From an uncultured Pseudomonadota bacterium (GTDB taxonomy: Bacteria > Pseudomonadota > Gammaproteobacteria > Burkholderiales > Eutrophovitaceae): a stretch of 43,639 bases of DNA. The notes beneath the pieces are model-generated. The model saw only the letters and a list, made by a program, of their open reading frames with translations. It was not told the origin of the DNA and did no database searches. Shown here piece after piece: positions 1 to 9,010 of this stretch (position 1 is the stretch's first letter; each line of letters starts with the position of its first letter). Made by a program: the position numbers and the translations under genes. The DNA is taken from contig CAJXOL010000005.1 of NCBI GenBank assembly GCA_913057675.1, forward strand, positions 1-43,639. Reading direction: 5' to 3'.

Positions 1-46
1 AGATTTCTGCCTGTCTCGTGGGCTCGGAGATGTGTATAAGAGACAG
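1..46. other. Illumina Nextera i7-side adapter (artefact)
   Basis: These bases are not genomic. They read as a P7 fragment, an 8-base index (TTCTGCCT in this orientation), then the Nextera read-2 sequence ending in the transposase mosaic end AGATGTGTATAAGAGACAG. The reverse complement of the same adapter and index ends the window. Genomic sequence begins at 47. Confidence 0.97.
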
Positions 47-142
47 GAATTACAAATACGCAGACTAAAGAAACGTAAGCTGTTACTGAGAGATCAGATC
101 ACTCAGCTTCAAAAAACACAGATCGCAGACATACTAGCGTAA
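47..142 (+). CDS. C-terminal fragment of a YdcH-like (DUF465) small protein
   Basis: An open frame runs in from the adapter junction and ends in TAA at 140-142, giving 31 residues that start ELQIRRLKKRKLLLRDQI. The basic LKKRKLLL(K/R)D stretch followed by a hydrophobic helix is the usual C-terminal half of DUF465/YdcH proteins, small helical proteins of unknown function, typically about 50-80 residues long. The N-terminal part is lost at the contig end. The stop codon lies at the start of the terminator hairpin that follows, as expected for the last gene of a transcript. The fragment is short, so the family call is moderate. Confidence 0.55.
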   Translation, partial: ELQIRRLKKRKLLLRDQITQLQKTQIADILA

Positions 143-178
143 AAAAACCACCTATATTATGGTGGTTTTTTTACGCTA
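135..178. terminator. Bidirectional rho-independent terminator
   Basis: Perfect 18-bp inverted repeat: left arm 135-152, right arm 161-178, 8-base loop. The arms contain seven A (141-147) and seven T (166-172), so a U-run follows a GC-containing stem on either strand. It sits between the end of the DUF465 fragment (plus) and the end of ilvD (minus) and probably terminates both. Confidence 0.9.
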
Positions 179-190
179 CTTGGTATGTTA

Positions 191-1873
191 CTAGTCGAAA
201 TTATCAGTTACAGCACCTTTTGAAGCAGTAGATACTAAGTAAGCATACTTCGCAAGTAATCCACGCTTAAATCTTGGCTCAGGCTGCTTCCAACTAGCAC
301 GACGTTTTGCCAATTCGGCATCAGACACATTCACCTCAATCACTAGTTTTCGCGCATCGATCGTTATCTCATCACCTTCTTCGACTAGAGCAATGGTTCC
401 CCCTACAAATGCCTCAGGCGCAACATGCCCCACTACCATTCCCCAAGTAGCTCCCGAGAACCGCCCATCCGTCAAAAGCCCAACGGACTCTCCCAGTCCC
501 GCACCAATCAACGCAGAAGTTGGCGCAAGCATCTCTTGCATCCCTGGCCCGCCTTTTGGCCCTTCGTAGCGAATGACAACCACATCACCCGCTTTAATCT
601 TGCCATCCATGATGGCCTCCATAGTCTGCTTCTCGGAATCAAAGACTCGAGCAGGCCCAGTAATCACAGGGTTCTTAAGACCTGTGATTTTAGCAACACA
701 ACCCTCTGTGGCTAAATTACCCTTAAGAACAGCCAAATGGCCCTGCTTATAAAGCGGCTTATCAAATGGTCGTATCACATCCTGGTCAGGCGATGGCTCG
801 CTTGGAATGCTCTCCAACTCCTCTGCAATGGTTCGGCCCGTGATCGTCATGCAATCTCCGTGCAGCAACCCATTGACCAGAAGCATTTTCAGCACCTGAG
901 GCACGCCACCCGCCTTATGGAGATCAACACCAACATACTTTCCTGATGGTTTGAGATCACAAAAAACAGGAGTTTTCTGACGAATCCGCTCGAAATCATC
1001 AATTGTCCAATCAACATCAGCCGCTGACGCAATCGCTAAATAATGGAGCACAGCGTTTGTCGAACCACCGGTGGCCATAATCAAGGACACAACGTTCTCA
1101 ATCGACTTTTTCGTAATGATGTCCCTCGGGCGGATATTATTTTTGATCGCCTTAGCCAATACTCGACCAGACTCTCCAGCTGAATCAGCTTTTTCAGGAT
1201 CAACTGCAGCCATAACCGAAGAGCCCATCAAGCTCATTCCCAGAGCCTCGAAAGAAGATGACATGGTGTTCGCGGTAAACATACCGCCACATGCGCCAAA
1301 TGTTGGGCATGCATTTTTTTCTATGCCAACAAAATCCTCTTCAGAGAGTTTTCCTGCGCTGTATGCACCCACAGCCTCATAAGCACTCGCGATAGTTAAG
1401 TCTTCACCTTTCCAATTGCCAGGCTTGATGGTCCCTCCATACACATAAATGGCAGGGACATTCATTCTTGCCATGGCCATCATGCCGGCAGGCATGTTTT
1501 TATCGCAAGCGCCCACGACCAAAACGCCATCCATCAGTTGCCCATTGACTGAAGTCTCTATGGCATCTGCGATAACTTCCCGAGATACTAACGAATACTT
1601 CATTCCGTCGGTACCCATACCAATACCGTCTGTAACGGTCGGCACCCCGAATACTTGCGGCATGCCACCCGCCTCACGAATCGCATCCATGGCGCGGTCG
1701 ACCAGAGGCTGAATACCCGCATTACACGGGTTCATATTTGAGTGTCCATTCGCAACTCCAATAATCGGCTTTTGAAAATCGTCGTCTCCAAAATCCACCG
1801 CTCTCAACATTGCGCGATTGGGGGCTCGAACATCGCCACCAGTGATCAATTTACTACGCCAATTATCTGCCAT
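191..1873 (-). CDS. ilvD: Dihydroxy-acid dehydratase IlvD
   Basis: IlvD dehydrates 2,3-dihydroxyisovalerate and 2,3-dihydroxy-3-methylvalerate in valine, isoleucine and leucine synthesis, using an Fe-S cluster and a divalent cation. The 560-residue product matches the family length. Conserved segments are visible: [31 protein letters not shown] (cluster cysteines), [17 protein letters not shown], and the C-terminal [20 protein letters not shown] chose ATG 1873 because GGGGGAG lies 7 bases upstream. An in-frame ATG at 1891 would put that Shine-Dalgarno inside the gene. The gene runs away from a LysR regulator at 2103, a common arrangement for local control, although the regulator's target is not shown. 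It ends just before a strong terminator. Confidence 0.97.
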   Translation of the reverse strand: MADNWRSKLITGGDVRAPNRAMLRAVDFGDDDFQKPIIGVANGHSNMNPCNAGIQPLVDRAMDAIREAGGMPQVFGVPTVTDGIGMGTDGMKYSLVSREVIADAIETSVNGQLMDGVLVVGACDKNMPAGMMAMARMNVPAIYVYGGTIKPGNWKGEDLTIASAYEAVGAYSAGKLSEEDFVGIEKNACPTFGACGGMFTANTMSSSFEALGMSLMGSSVMAAVDPEKADSAGESGRVLAKAIKNNIRPRDIITKKSIENVVSLIMATGGSTNAVLHYLAIASAADVDWTIDDFERIRQKTPVFCDLKPSGKYVGVDLHKAGGVPQVLKMLLVNGLLHGDCMTITGRTIAEELESIPSEPSPDQDVIRPFDKPLYKQGHLAVLKGNLATEGCVAKITGLKNPVITGPARVFDSEKQTMEAIMDGKIKAGDVVVIRYEGPKGGPGMQEMLAPTSALIGAGLGESVGLLTDGRFSGATWGMVVGHVAPEAFVGGTIALVEEGDEITIDARKLVIEVNVSDAELAKRRASWKQPEPRFKRGLLAKYAYLVSTASKGAVTDNFD

Positions 1874-2083
1874 TTTTATGCTCCCCCGCATATTTATAAT
1901 TAATAACCATTTAAGATAAAGACCTCAGTGTAATGCACTTAAAACACCTAAAGACTTTCATCGACAACGTGTTTAGCACCCGAAGGATACTCTCATTATT
2001 TTTAAAATCTTTCGAAATTAAAAATACCAAATAAATTATCCACCCCTCTCAAAGAATGGTCTAATATATTATTAATGCACTTT

Positions 2084-2102
2084 TAATATATAATATATAT
2101 TA
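2084..2102 (+). promoter_or_regulatory. Perfect palindrome and TATAAT box abutting the lysR start
   Basis: TAATATATAATATATATTA is a perfect 9-1-9 palindrome that ends one base before the ATG at 2103. It contains an exact TATAAT at 2089-2094, which would put the transcription start at about 2101-2103. There is no Shine-Dalgarno between it and the ATG. A second LysR-like symmetric site with T-N11-A form, TAATATATTATTA, lies at 2062-2074. The remaining ilvD-lysR spacer (1874-2061) shows nothing else I recognise. Function is inferred. AT-rich DNA gives some palindromes by chance, but a perfect 19-mer in this place is notable. Confidence 0.5.
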
Positions 2103-3002
2103 ATGGAACTTAGACATCTTAGGTATTTTGTTACTGTAGCCAGCGAACTACATTTTGGCCGCGCGGCAACTAAATTGAATATCTCGCAGCCTCCGCTGTC
2201 GATGCAAATTCGCGACCTTGAGCGGGAGGTTGGCGTAGAGCTTCTCTATCGAACCAAAAGGAGCGTTTCTCTCACTCAAGCAGGAAGCGCCTTTCTTGAC
2301 GAAGCCAAAGATATAATCTCTCGTGTCAATCGCGCTAAAACCTCAGCACAGCAAGCGGGCCGAGGGGAAAGCGGTAACCTCACAATAGGATTCATAAGTG
2401 TTGCTGACTATAATTTACTGCCTCATGTCCTCCGTGAATTCCAAAAAAAATATCCATCGGTATCGCTAGGCCTAAGAGAAGCGACTACTGATACTCAACT
2501 TACAGACCTGACCAGCGGAGTGATAGATATTGGATTTCTTTTATCCCCCGTGAATATTGAGGGCATCGCATCATTCTTAATAGCTAAGGAGAGACTAATT
2601 GCAGTATTACCAGCTAATCATCCCCAAGCAAAATCGAAAAAAGCCATCTCGATTAAATCACTAGCATCATCCCCATTCATCATGACCCCCAGGCAGCACG
2701 CTCCAGGCCTGTATGACAGCATCATAAGATTTTGTGACAAATTCGACGTTCGACCTCGCGTCACCCAGGAGGCAATACAAATGCAAACAATTGTCAGCTT
2801 AGTCTCTGCGGAGATGGGAGTTTCCTTAATACCGGAATCAATACAGAACCTTCGGCGAACGGGAGTGGTCTATAAAGCCATCAAGGAAGTTACACCCACA
2901 ATTGAGATTCACTTAGCTTGGAACGAATCAAATCAACTGCCAAGTCTTAATAAGTTTTTAGAAGTCACCAAAAATTCAATGAAAACATACGGAACAAAAT
3001 AA
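2103..3002 (+). CDS. LysR-family transcriptional regulator
   Basis: A 299-residue LysR-type regulator. Residues 1-60 form the winged helix-turn-helix (MELRHLRYFVTVASELHFGR, then AATKLNISQPPLSMQIRDLE), followed by a linker helix. From about residue 90 comes the periplasmic-binding-like effector domain (GNLTIGFISVADYNLLPHVL, ...). These proteins usually act as tetramers on divergent promoters, bending DNA in response to a small metabolite. The divergent neighbour is ilvD, so branched-chain amino acid metabolism is a candidate target, but this is only inferred. The ATG has no ribosome-binding site and directly follows a palindromic TATAAT element, suggesting a leaderless, self-controlled transcript. 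The next gene, tsaE, starts 3 bases after its stop, so the two are probably co-transcribed. Confidence 0.93.
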   Translation: MELRHLRYFVTVASELHFGRAATKLNISQPPLSMQIRDLEREVGVELLYRTKRSVSLTQAGSAFLDEAKDIISRVNRAKTSAQQAGRGESGNLTIGFISVADYNLLPHVLREFQKKYPSVSLGLREATTDTQLTDLTSGVIDIGFLLSPVNIEGIASFLIAKERLIAVLPANHPQAKSKKAISIKSLASSPFIMTPRQHAPGLYDSIIRFCDKFDVRPRVTQEAIQMQTIVSLVSAEMGVSLIPESIQNLRRTGVVYKAIKEVTPTIEIHLAWNESNQLPSLNKFLEVTKNSMKTYGTK

Positions 3003-3005
3003 AAT

Positions 3006-3458
3006 ATGCTCACCTACACGCTTTATAGTGAAAATGAGACTATATTATTTGGTAAAAAAATCGCCAAAAGTCTAAGGCCGGGTATATTTCTTGCTCTTAA
3101 GGGGACTTTAGGAGCTGGAAAGACCTGTCTTTGTCGAGGAATACTAAGTGAATTAGGACATGTAGGCCACGTAAAAAGTCCGACGTACCCGCTCGTAGAA
3201 ATTTACAGCTTAGCGTCGGCAACGATCTATCATTTTGATTTTTACAGGATCAAAAACCCAATGGAGGTCATTGAAGCGGGTTTTAGAGAGGCATTTCTCG
3301 ATACAAACATATGCCTTGTAGAATGGCCGCAAAACGCCAAGGGCGTTTTGCGTGACCCTGATATTACGATATCGATTACCCTCAACCCGGACTCCAGAGA
3401 TATTTCTATAACTTCAACGAGTGAGCTAGGGAAACAGTGCATAGAGGACCTGCTGTGA
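3006..3458 (+). CDS. tsaE: tRNA threonylcarbamoyladenosine biosynthesis ATPase TsaE
   Basis: TsaE (YjeE) is the ATPase partner of TsaB and TsaD in making t6A37 on ANN-decoding tRNAs. The 150-residue product has the Walker A GTLGAGKT at residues 33-40, the family's HVKSPTYPLVEIY segment near residues 55-67, the HFDFYR motif near 76-81, and LVEWP at 104-108. All are typical, as is the length. The amidase downstream starts inside the TGA stop. tsaE followed by an amidase is the order found in enteric bacteria and pseudomonads. The close upstream lysR is not part of that conserved order. Confidence 0.95.
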   Translation: MLTYTLYSENETILFGKKIAKSLRPGIFLALKGTLGAGKTCLCRGILSELGHVGHVKSPTYPLVEIYSLASATIYHFDFYRIKNPMEVIEAGFREAFLDTNICLVEWPQNAKGVLRDPDITISITLNPDSRDISITSTSELGKQCIEDLL

Positions 3459-4657
3459 TGCGTCATAAATTAATACAACTGCTAACATCAGCCTTGTTAT
3501 TCAACGCCGTGATTAGCTCAACACTCTCAGCCGAAGAATCAGTGAATTACGTTGAGTCCACGAAGTATCAAGTTACAAAAAATCAAGCCTTAATTGAGAT
3601 TAAATTCTCTAAAAAAATAAATTACAAGCATGATCAACTTAAAAGTCCTTATCGCATCTATTTCGACATAGAGGTCAAAAACATTGACCCCAACTTAATA
3701 GCACTCATTGAGAGCATCAACAAGCAACCAGGTCTTGTAACAAAAGCTGTAATTGCTAAAAATAAACCTGATATTGCACGCATCGTATTCGAATTCACAC
3801 AAGGTACGAATACCCGTATTAGCAGCACCAGAAAAGGCATTCAATTAGTCGCGTCACAAAGTGAAATACCCGACCTTATAGATAATTTCTATAAAGCAGA
3901 AACCACGCAAACTAAAAATAAAATATGGGAAAAGAAGCAGTATTTAATCGCTATTGACGCAGGCCACGGCGGGAAAGATCCCGGCGCGGTCGGTCGTAGA
4001 GGAACAACAGAAAAATCTGTCAATCTCTCCATCGCCAAAAGATTAAAAAAACTTATTGATAAAGAAAAAAATATGAAAGCAATTTTGACTCGAGATAGAG
4101 ACGTCTACGTCAAACTCTCTGATCGAATCAAAAAAATAAGAAAGCATCAACCAACTATTTTCATCTCCATCCATGCTGATGGTGCAGAAAACAGAAAGGC
4201 CAGCGGATCGTCAGTGTTTATACTTCCTCGTAAAGACGAGGTCGCAAGCTCACGTTACGCCAAGCTCGTCGCGGAAAAAGAAAATGAAATGGATCTATTG
4301 TTCGACCCAGACATCAACAACCGAGACCAAAACACGCAATTGACAATATTAGACATGACTCAAAATATGTCACGCTACCTTAGTGAGCAACTCGGTACGA
4401 GCGTACTTAAACGTATCGGAAAAGTGAATAACCTACATAAAAAGAAGGTTGAAAAAGCTAATTTTGCTGTACTGAAATCGATCGATGTATGTTCAATCCT
4501 AGTCGAAACTGCATTTTTAAGTAACAGTCAGGAAGAGAAACAACTTAAAACGGCTGCGTATCAAGACCGGCTAGCCCTTGCCATCCTGCAGGGCATTAAA
4601 GACTTCCTAAAGAACACACCCCCAGCACAATTGGGTGTCACCATATCGGAAAACTAA
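3458..4657 (+). CDS. N-acetylmuramoyl-L-alanine amidase (AmiB/AmiC type)
   Basis: A periplasmic zinc amidase that cuts the bond between N-acetylmuramic acid and L-alanine in peptidoglycan, normally at the division septum. From ATG 3458 the 399-residue product starts with a signal peptide (MRHKLIQLLTSALLFNAVIS, cleavage near residue 25). An AMIN-type beta domain spans roughly 30-135, and Amidase_3 runs from about 160 to 390. Zinc and catalytic motifs are present: AIDAGHGGKDPGA (His170), TTEKSVNL, ISIHADG and ILVETAFLSN. There is no C-terminal LysM repeat, which AmiB carries. I preferred ATG 3458 over a GTG at 3437 because AGAGGA lies 9 bases upstream and this gives a clean signal peptide. It overlaps the tsaE stop by one base, so translational coupling is likely. 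Confidence 0.93.
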   Translation: MRHKLIQLLTSALLFNAVISSTLSAEESVNYVESTKYQVTKNQALIEIKFSKKINYKHDQLKSPYRIYFDIEVKNIDPNLIALIESINKQPGLVTKAVIAKNKPDIARIVFEFTQGTNTRISSTRKGIQLVASQSEIPDLIDNFYKAETTQTKNKIWEKKQYLIAIDAGHGGKDPGAVGRRGTTEKSVNLSIAKRLKKLIDKEKNMKAILTRDRDVYVKLSDRIKKIRKHQPTIFISIHADGAENRKASGSSVFILPRKDEVASSRYAKLVAEKENEMDLLFDPDINNRDQNTQLTILDMTQNMSRYLSEQLGTSVLKRIGKVNNLHKKKVEKANFAVLKSIDVCSILVETAFLSNSQEEKQLKTAAYQDRLALAILQGIKDFLKNTPPAQLGVTISEN

Positions 4658-4672
4658 AAACTCAAAAAAAAA

Positions 4673-5266
4673 ATGATGATTACTGGGATACTTCTTGCAG
4701 CAGGCTTTAGCCGAAGATTTGGCTCTCAAAAATTAATTGCAACGCTTCCGTCGGGGTTACCCATAGCCGTAGCCTCTTGGAGAGCGCTTAAAGAGGCTCA
4801 CGATAACTCCATTGCAGTCATTCGGCATGATGATTCGATATTAAAAGCCATATTTGAGCGCGAGAAGATCCCATTCGTAATTTGCCAGGATGCACGTCTG
4901 GGTCTAGCTCGAAGTCTACTAACCGGCATTCAAAATAGTCTTGATTCAGATGGTTGGGTCATCGCACTAGGGGACATGCCCTCGATAGATCCTGAGACAA
5001 TAAAAAAAATTACTACAGCAACTTCAGACCCAGAAATCCGAAAATTAGTGTTTCGCCCGACATTTCATAAAAAACCAGGAAACCCAGTAGGATTGCGCTC
5101 TAAGCTAAGAGACGAATTAATGTCACTTCAAGGAGATGAAGGCGCGCGTGAAATAATCAAACGCCATATTAGCAACACTCATTTCATTCCTGTTCAAGAC
5201 GAGGGGATTGTTACAGATATCGATACTCAAGAAGACTTAAAAGCATTCAGCACCAAAAAAACTTAA
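4673..5266 (+). CDS. MocA/MobA-like nucleotidyltransferase
   Basis: A 197-residue member of the MobA-like NTP-transferase family. Some members (MocA) add CMP to molybdopterin for xanthine-dehydrogenase-type enzymes; others act on different substrates. The N-terminal nucleotide-binding loop GILLAAGFSRRFGSQKL and the metal-site segment ALGDMPSIDPETI are visible, and the C-terminus has HFIPVQDEGIVTDIDTQEDL, a typical IDTPEDL-like end. No molybdoenzyme or MoCo gene is in the window, so the substrate is open. No clear Shine-Dalgarno precedes the ATG at 4673 or the adjacent one at 4676. The stop overlaps tail-to-tail by three bases with the convergent flavin reductase gene. Confidence 0.8.
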   Translation: MMITGILLAAGFSRRFGSQKLIATLPSGLPIAVASWRALKEAHDNSIAVIRHDDSILKAIFEREKIPFVICQDARLGLARSLLTGIQNSLDSDGWVIALGDMPSIDPETIKKITTATSDPEIRKLVFRPTFHKKPGNPVGLRSKLRDELMSLQGDEGAREIIKRHISNTHFIPVQDEGIVTDIDTQEDLKAFSTKKT

Positions 5267-5934
5267 CGATACTTACCATCCCAAGCGCCCGGGATCAGGG
5301 AGGCATTTCGGCCATCCTCACTCACTTTAGGTCTATTCAGTGAAAAAATGTTTTCTGAAGTAATGTGACAGTAGTCCATGTACCCCATTCGAGCGATCAA
5401 TCCCGCCTTTGAAGCATCAAATAACCCCCCAGATAAATAGTCGTCATTGATGTATACCCCAACCACAAACCCTAGGATTAGAGTATATTTCGACAGTCCA
5501 TCGTCACCCGGCCCGCTTGGAAGCGGGAGTACTTTCCAAAGCTTACACTCAAGAGCTGCTGGGCTATCAGCCACCCGTGGTGGCGCTACCAAACGGGACG
5601 CCGCACGTGTAAGTGTCGATAAATCAAACTCACTGACATTTTTGTCGACGGCGGCTGAACTCATATTCATCGCATCGCGCAAGCGATGTGTCGCAAGCGA
5701 GCACACAAACTCTCCGGTTTCTTCGACGTTAGCTAACGTATCTTTACGTTGATTAGACGAAATCATTATCATCGGAGGCAAGTCACTTACCGCATTAAAA
5801 AAACTGTAAGGTGCGAGATTAACTTGTTTATTTTTAGATAGAGTCGATACCCAGCCAATAGGCCGAGGAGCCACTAGGGCCTTAAACGGATCATGCTCGA
5901 GGCCGTGATTATTTACGTTAGTTTCGTAAAACAT
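5263..5934 (-). CDS. Flavin reductase-like FMN-binding split-barrel protein
   Basis: A 223-residue protein of the flavin-reductase-like family, which binds FMN in a split beta-barrel and typically reduces flavin with NAD(P)H. The start DPFKALVAPRPIGWVSTLSK and the following VNLAPYSFFNAVSDLPPMIM match the family's conserved N-terminal half. ETGEFVCSLATHRL is the usual mid-domain segment. GAGG 10 bases upstream supports the ATG at 5934. It begins 28 bases after pntB and on the same strand, so it is probably the last gene of the transhydrogenase transcript. That makes NADPH supply to the reductase an attractive but unproven link. The true electron acceptor is unknown. Confidence 0.85.
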   Translation of the reverse strand: MFYETNVNNHGLEHDPFKALVAPRPIGWVSTLSKNKQVNLAPYSFFNAVSDLPPMIMISSNQRKDTLANVEETGEFVCSLATHRLRDAMNMSSAAVDKNVSEFDLSTLTRAASRLVAPPRVADSPAALECKLWKVLPLPSGPGDDGLSKYTLILGFVVGVYINDDYLSGGLFDASKAGLIARMGYMDYCHITSENIFSLNRPKVSEDGRNASLIPGAWDGKYR

Positions 5935-5962
5935 ATGCGATTTGCCTCGGGCCGATAAACGT

Positions 5963-7384
5963 CTAATCTAGTGCCTTGACGATATCCTCCACCACCTTTT
6001 TTGCGTCGCCAAACACCATCATGGTCTTGTCCATGTAAAACAATTCATTATCCAAGCCTGCGTACCCAGCTGCCATTGATCTCTTATTCACAATGACATT
6101 ACGGGCTTTGTGCGCTTCTAAAATTGGCATTCCATAAATAGCACTACCTGGTGTTCGAGCTGCAGGATTTACTACATCATTAGCGCCCAAAACGAAAACC
6201 ACATCAGTTTGACCAAAATCACTGTTGATATCATCCATTTCAAACACTTGTTCATAATCCACTTCCGCCTCAGCGAGCAACACATTCATATGCCCCGGCA
6301 TTCGACCCGCTACCGGATGAATCGCGTAACGAACTTGAATTCCCTTCGCAATCAACTTTTCGGCCATCTCTTTTACTGTATGCTGCGCGCGAGCTACCGC
6401 GAGCCCATACCCAGGAACAATTACAACAGAGTCTGAATTTCCCAATAAAAACGCAACATCATCCGCGCTACCAGACTTAACAGGCCGCGCCTCTGCCGCT
6501 CCGGCTTGCACTCCCTCTTCGGCACCAAAGCCACCGAGAATCACACTAAAAAATGAACGATTCATGGCCTTACACATGATGTAAGAAAGAATCGCACCAG
6601 AGGACCCAACTAAAGATCCAGCAATTATCAACATTGAATTATTTAATGAAAAGCCGATCCCCGCGGCAGCCCACCCAGAATAACTATTCAGCATTGAGAC
6701 GACTACCGGCATATCAGCCCCACCGATGGGGATAATAATAAGCACCCCAAGCACAAACGCAATTGCCATCATGATAATAAAAGGTAACCAAGCCTGCGTG
6801 AAGAAGAACCATACTCCGCATGCCACCATCAAAAGTGCGAGTGCTAGGTTGATTAGATGCTGCCCTTTAAAGACAATGGGCGCACCTTGGAAAATTCGCA
6901 ACTTGTAGCTACCGGATAGTTTTCCAAACGCAATGACCGAACCAGAGAAGGTAATCGCACCGACAAATGTACCGACAAAAAGCTCAAATCGATTGCCAAC
7001 TGGAATGAGCCCATTGACTAGTTGAATACCGAGCGCCGTAGGTTCCGCCACTGCTGCGACCGCAATGAACACTGCAGACATCCCGATCATAGAGTGCATG
7101 AACGCAACCAATTCGGGCATCTTAGTCATTTCGACACGTTTAGCCATAAACGCACCTAATCCACCGCCAACAACCATACCTCCAAAGACATTGACCAGAC
7201 CAGATCCAGATGTACCAGACAGCTTCACAATAAGCGCAATCGTGGTTACAACCGCTATAGCCATCCCAACCATGCCGAATGCGTTACCCAAACGGGATGT
7301 GTTTGGATGGGATAAACCTTTAAGCGCCTGAATAAAACAAACTGAAGCAAGTAAATAAAAAAGCACGACGATATTCATACTCAT
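5963..7384 (-). CDS. pntB: NAD(P) transhydrogenase subunit beta PntB
   Basis: The beta subunit of the membrane proton-translocating transhydrogenase, which uses the proton motive force to pass hydride from NADH to NADP+. The 473 residues hold about eight or nine hydrophobic membrane segments (residues 1-270), then the NADP(H)-binding domain III from about 300. Signature stretches are VIVPGYGLAVARAQHTVKEM, YAIHPVAGRMPGHMNVLLAE, VFVLGANDVVNPAARTPGS and the GYAGLDNELF end. The start is supported by AAGGAG 7 bases upstream of the ATG at 7384. That ATG shares one base with the pntAB stop, indicating coupled translation. Confidence 0.97.
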   Translation of the reverse strand: MSMNIVVLFYLLASVCFIQALKGLSHPNTSRLGNAFGMVGMAIAVVTTIALIVKLSGTSGSGLVNVFGGMVVGGGLGAFMAKRVEMTKMPELVAFMHSMIGMSAVFIAVAAVAEPTALGIQLVNGLIPVGNRFELFVGTFVGAITFSGSVIAFGKLSGSYKLRIFQGAPIVFKGQHLINLALALLMVACGVWFFFTQAWLPFIIMMAIAFVLGVLIIIPIGGADMPVVVSMLNSYSGWAAAGIGFSLNNSMLIIAGSLVGSSGAILSYIMCKAMNRSFFSVILGGFGAEEGVQAGAAEARPVKSGSADDVAFLLGNSDSVVIVPGYGLAVARAQHTVKEMAEKLIAKGIQVRYAIHPVAGRMPGHMNVLLAEAEVDYEQVFEMDDINSDFGQTDVVFVLGANDVVNPAARTPGSAIYGMPILEAHKARNVIVNKRSMAAGYAGLDNELFYMDKTMMVFGDAKKVVEDIVKALD

Positions 7385-7698
7385 TATGTCGCTCCTTCAT
7401 GAGATTTCTTTGGTTTCTTTTTGAACATTTCCAGCATACGTTTCGTGACTAAAAATCCGCCAACAACGTTAACAGACGCCAAAGCAACTGCAGCGACACC
7501 CATTACCTGCCCCAGTAATGTTTCGGTCATCGCTGCTGCCAACATAGCACCAACGATCACGATTGCTGATATTGCATTAGTAACAGACATCAAAGGAGTA
7601 TGGAGCGCTGGGGTAACATTCCATACAACGTGATATCCAACATATATAGCGAGTACAAAAATAATAAGATTGATAATGGTCGAATCAATTAATTCCAT
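7384..7698 (-). CDS. pntAB: NAD(P) transhydrogenase subunit alpha part 2 (membrane) PntAB
   Basis: A 104-residue membrane piece of the alpha subunit, encoded as a separate gene as in three-subunit transhydrogenases such as that of Rhodospirillum rubrum; in E. coli it is fused to the NAD-binding part. Three hydrophobic helices are visible ([56 protein letters not shown]), and [14 protein letters not shown] is the conserved loop. I chose ATG 7698 because GGGAG lies 7 bases upstream. An in-frame codon at 7716 would only add GSHQ-type residues upstream of that site. The gene is between pntAA and pntB in the canonical order. Confidence 0.95.
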   Translation of the reverse strand: MELIDSTIINLIIFVLAIYVGYHVVWNVTPALHTPLMSVTNAISAIVIVGAMLAAAMTETLLGQVMGVAAVALASVNVVGGFLVTKRMLEMFKKKPKKSHEGAT

Positions 7699-7724
7699 CT
7701 GGTGACTCCCTATCAAAAAACACT

Positions 7725-8837
7725 TTAACTAGAATGCGACGACACCAAAGTGCCAGATACAACTTCATCTTCCAAATTCAATTCGAAAGAACCGTTGTCT
7801 TTATTGACAATTAGCTCCATAAAATTCAATAAATTTCTCGAGTATAAGGAACTGGCATCTGACGCCACGCTAGATGGGATATTAACTGACCCGATTAGAA
7901 TCACCCCATGCTGCAGAGTTGTTTCATTCGCTTGCGTCAGTGGGCAGTTACCCCCTTGCTCTGCAGCCATATCTACGATTACAGAACCGGGCTTCATGGA
8001 CTTGACCATCTCCTCAGTAACGAGAATCGGGGCTGGCCTACCGGGTATAAGAGCGGTGGTGATAACAATATCCGCCTGTTCTAGTCTGGCAGCGATCAAT
8101 TCTGCTTGGCGCTTTTTGTACTCATCACTCATCTCCTTCGCGTACCCACCTTCCCCTTTAGCAAGTTCCTGCTCGTCTTCAGTTAACGGCACCTCAATGA
8201 ACTTTGCACCCAGCGATTCGACTTGTTCTTTTGTTTCCGGCCTGACGTCAGTCGCCTCAACAACCGCACCCAAACGTTTTGCGGTAGCAATAGCCTGCAA
8301 ACCAGCAACGCCGACGCCCATAACCACCACTCGAGCTGCCTTAACGGTTCCGGCTGCCGTCATTAACATAGGCATAAGTTTTTGATACGCGTTCGCCGCT
8401 ATCAAAACGGCTTTATATCCAGCCAAGTTGGCCTGCGACGACAGTACGTCCATTGATTGAGCTCGTGAAATTCGCGGCAATCGCTCCATCGCAAAACCTA
8501 TGACTCCAGCTTTGTTGAGCCGCTGAATCTCAGATTCGTTGTGCGGTTGCAAAAGTCCGATCAAAACTTGACCTTTTTTTAACATTCCGGTCTCGGTCTC
8601 GCTAGGCCTTTGCACCTTCAGCACAAGCTCTGCACGCTCATAGATCTCCGCCCCACTCGCAACCAACGTTGCGCCAGCCGTTTCATAGTCAATATCAGGA
8701 AATGATGAGTTTCTTCCCGCTCCCTCCTGAACTAAGACTTGATGGAGCCCTTTAGATACAAATTTTTTTACCGTCTCCGGCGTTGCGGCGACACGATTCT
8801 CGCCATCTAGAATCTCAGCTGGAATTCCAATTAACAT
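7725..8837 (-). CDS. pntAA: NAD(P) transhydrogenase subunit alpha part 1 (NAD-binding) PntAA
   Basis: The soluble domain I of the transhydrogenase, which binds NAD(H). The 370-residue product shows the alanine-dehydrogenase/PntA N-terminal fold, starting [20 protein letters not shown]. The Rossmann motif [20 protein letters not shown] is followed by [20 protein letters not shown], which is the PntA-specific RQ-loop region. [20 protein letters not shown] and [18 protein letters not shown] are also typical. ATG 8837 was chosen because AGGAAGGA lies 9 bases upstream; a TTG six bases earlier is unlikely. It is the first gene of a leftward pntAA-pntAB-pntB-flavin reductase operon, with a promoter presumably in 8838-9010. 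Confidence 0.97.
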   Translation of the reverse strand: MLIGIPAEILDGENRVAATPETVKKFVSKGLHQVLVQEGAGRNSSFPDIDYETAGATLVASGAEIYERAELVLKVQRPSETETGMLKKGQVLIGLLQPHNESEIQRLNKAGVIGFAMERLPRISRAQSMDVLSSQANLAGYKAVLIAANAYQKLMPMLMTAAGTVKAARVVVMGVGVAGLQAIATAKRLGAVVEATDVRPETKEQVESLGAKFIEVPLTEDEQELAKGEGGYAKEMSDEYKKRQAELIAARLEQADIVITTALIPGRPAPILVTEEMVKSMKPGSVIVDMAAEQGGNCPLTQANETTLQHGVILIGSVNIPSSVASDASSLYSRNLLNFMELIVNKDNGSFELNLEDEVVSGTLVSSHSS

Positions 8838-8862
8838 CAACAAACATCCTTCCTATTGTCAT

Positions 8863-8924
8863 TGAGACGAAATTACTTAAAACTAAGCCAGAATGGAATA
8901 AGCGCATGAGACGCTTATGAGACG
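8863..8924. repeat. Three TGAGACG repeats with a hairpin in the pntAA-mutL divergent spacer
   Basis: TGAGACG occurs at 8863-8869, 8907-8913 and 8918-8924, so the spacings are 44 and 11 bases, close to whole helical turns on one DNA face. The second and third copies overlap an inverted repeat, ATAAGCG (8898-8904) and CGCTTAT (8912-8918) with a 7-base loop. The spacing suggests a protein-binding array controlling the divergent promoters. This is inferred only. Confidence 0.4.
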
Positions 8925-9010
8925 ATAAGATTATAATTCATCCCATCAACATGGACCAAATTCTACATGAAGAAAAAATTAGCCGTTCAAAATCCATACT
9001 ATTAATTGCC

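Noticed and set aside
2036-2044. DnaA box TTATCCACC upstream of lysR
   Set aside because: A single near match in AT-rich DNA with no other box nearby; not enough to call.
7750-8385. 211-codon plus-strand frame opposite pntAA
   Set aside because: It lies entirely within the well-supported pntAA gene in the opposite strand and is Ser/Thr/Ala-rich as expected of a shadow frame.
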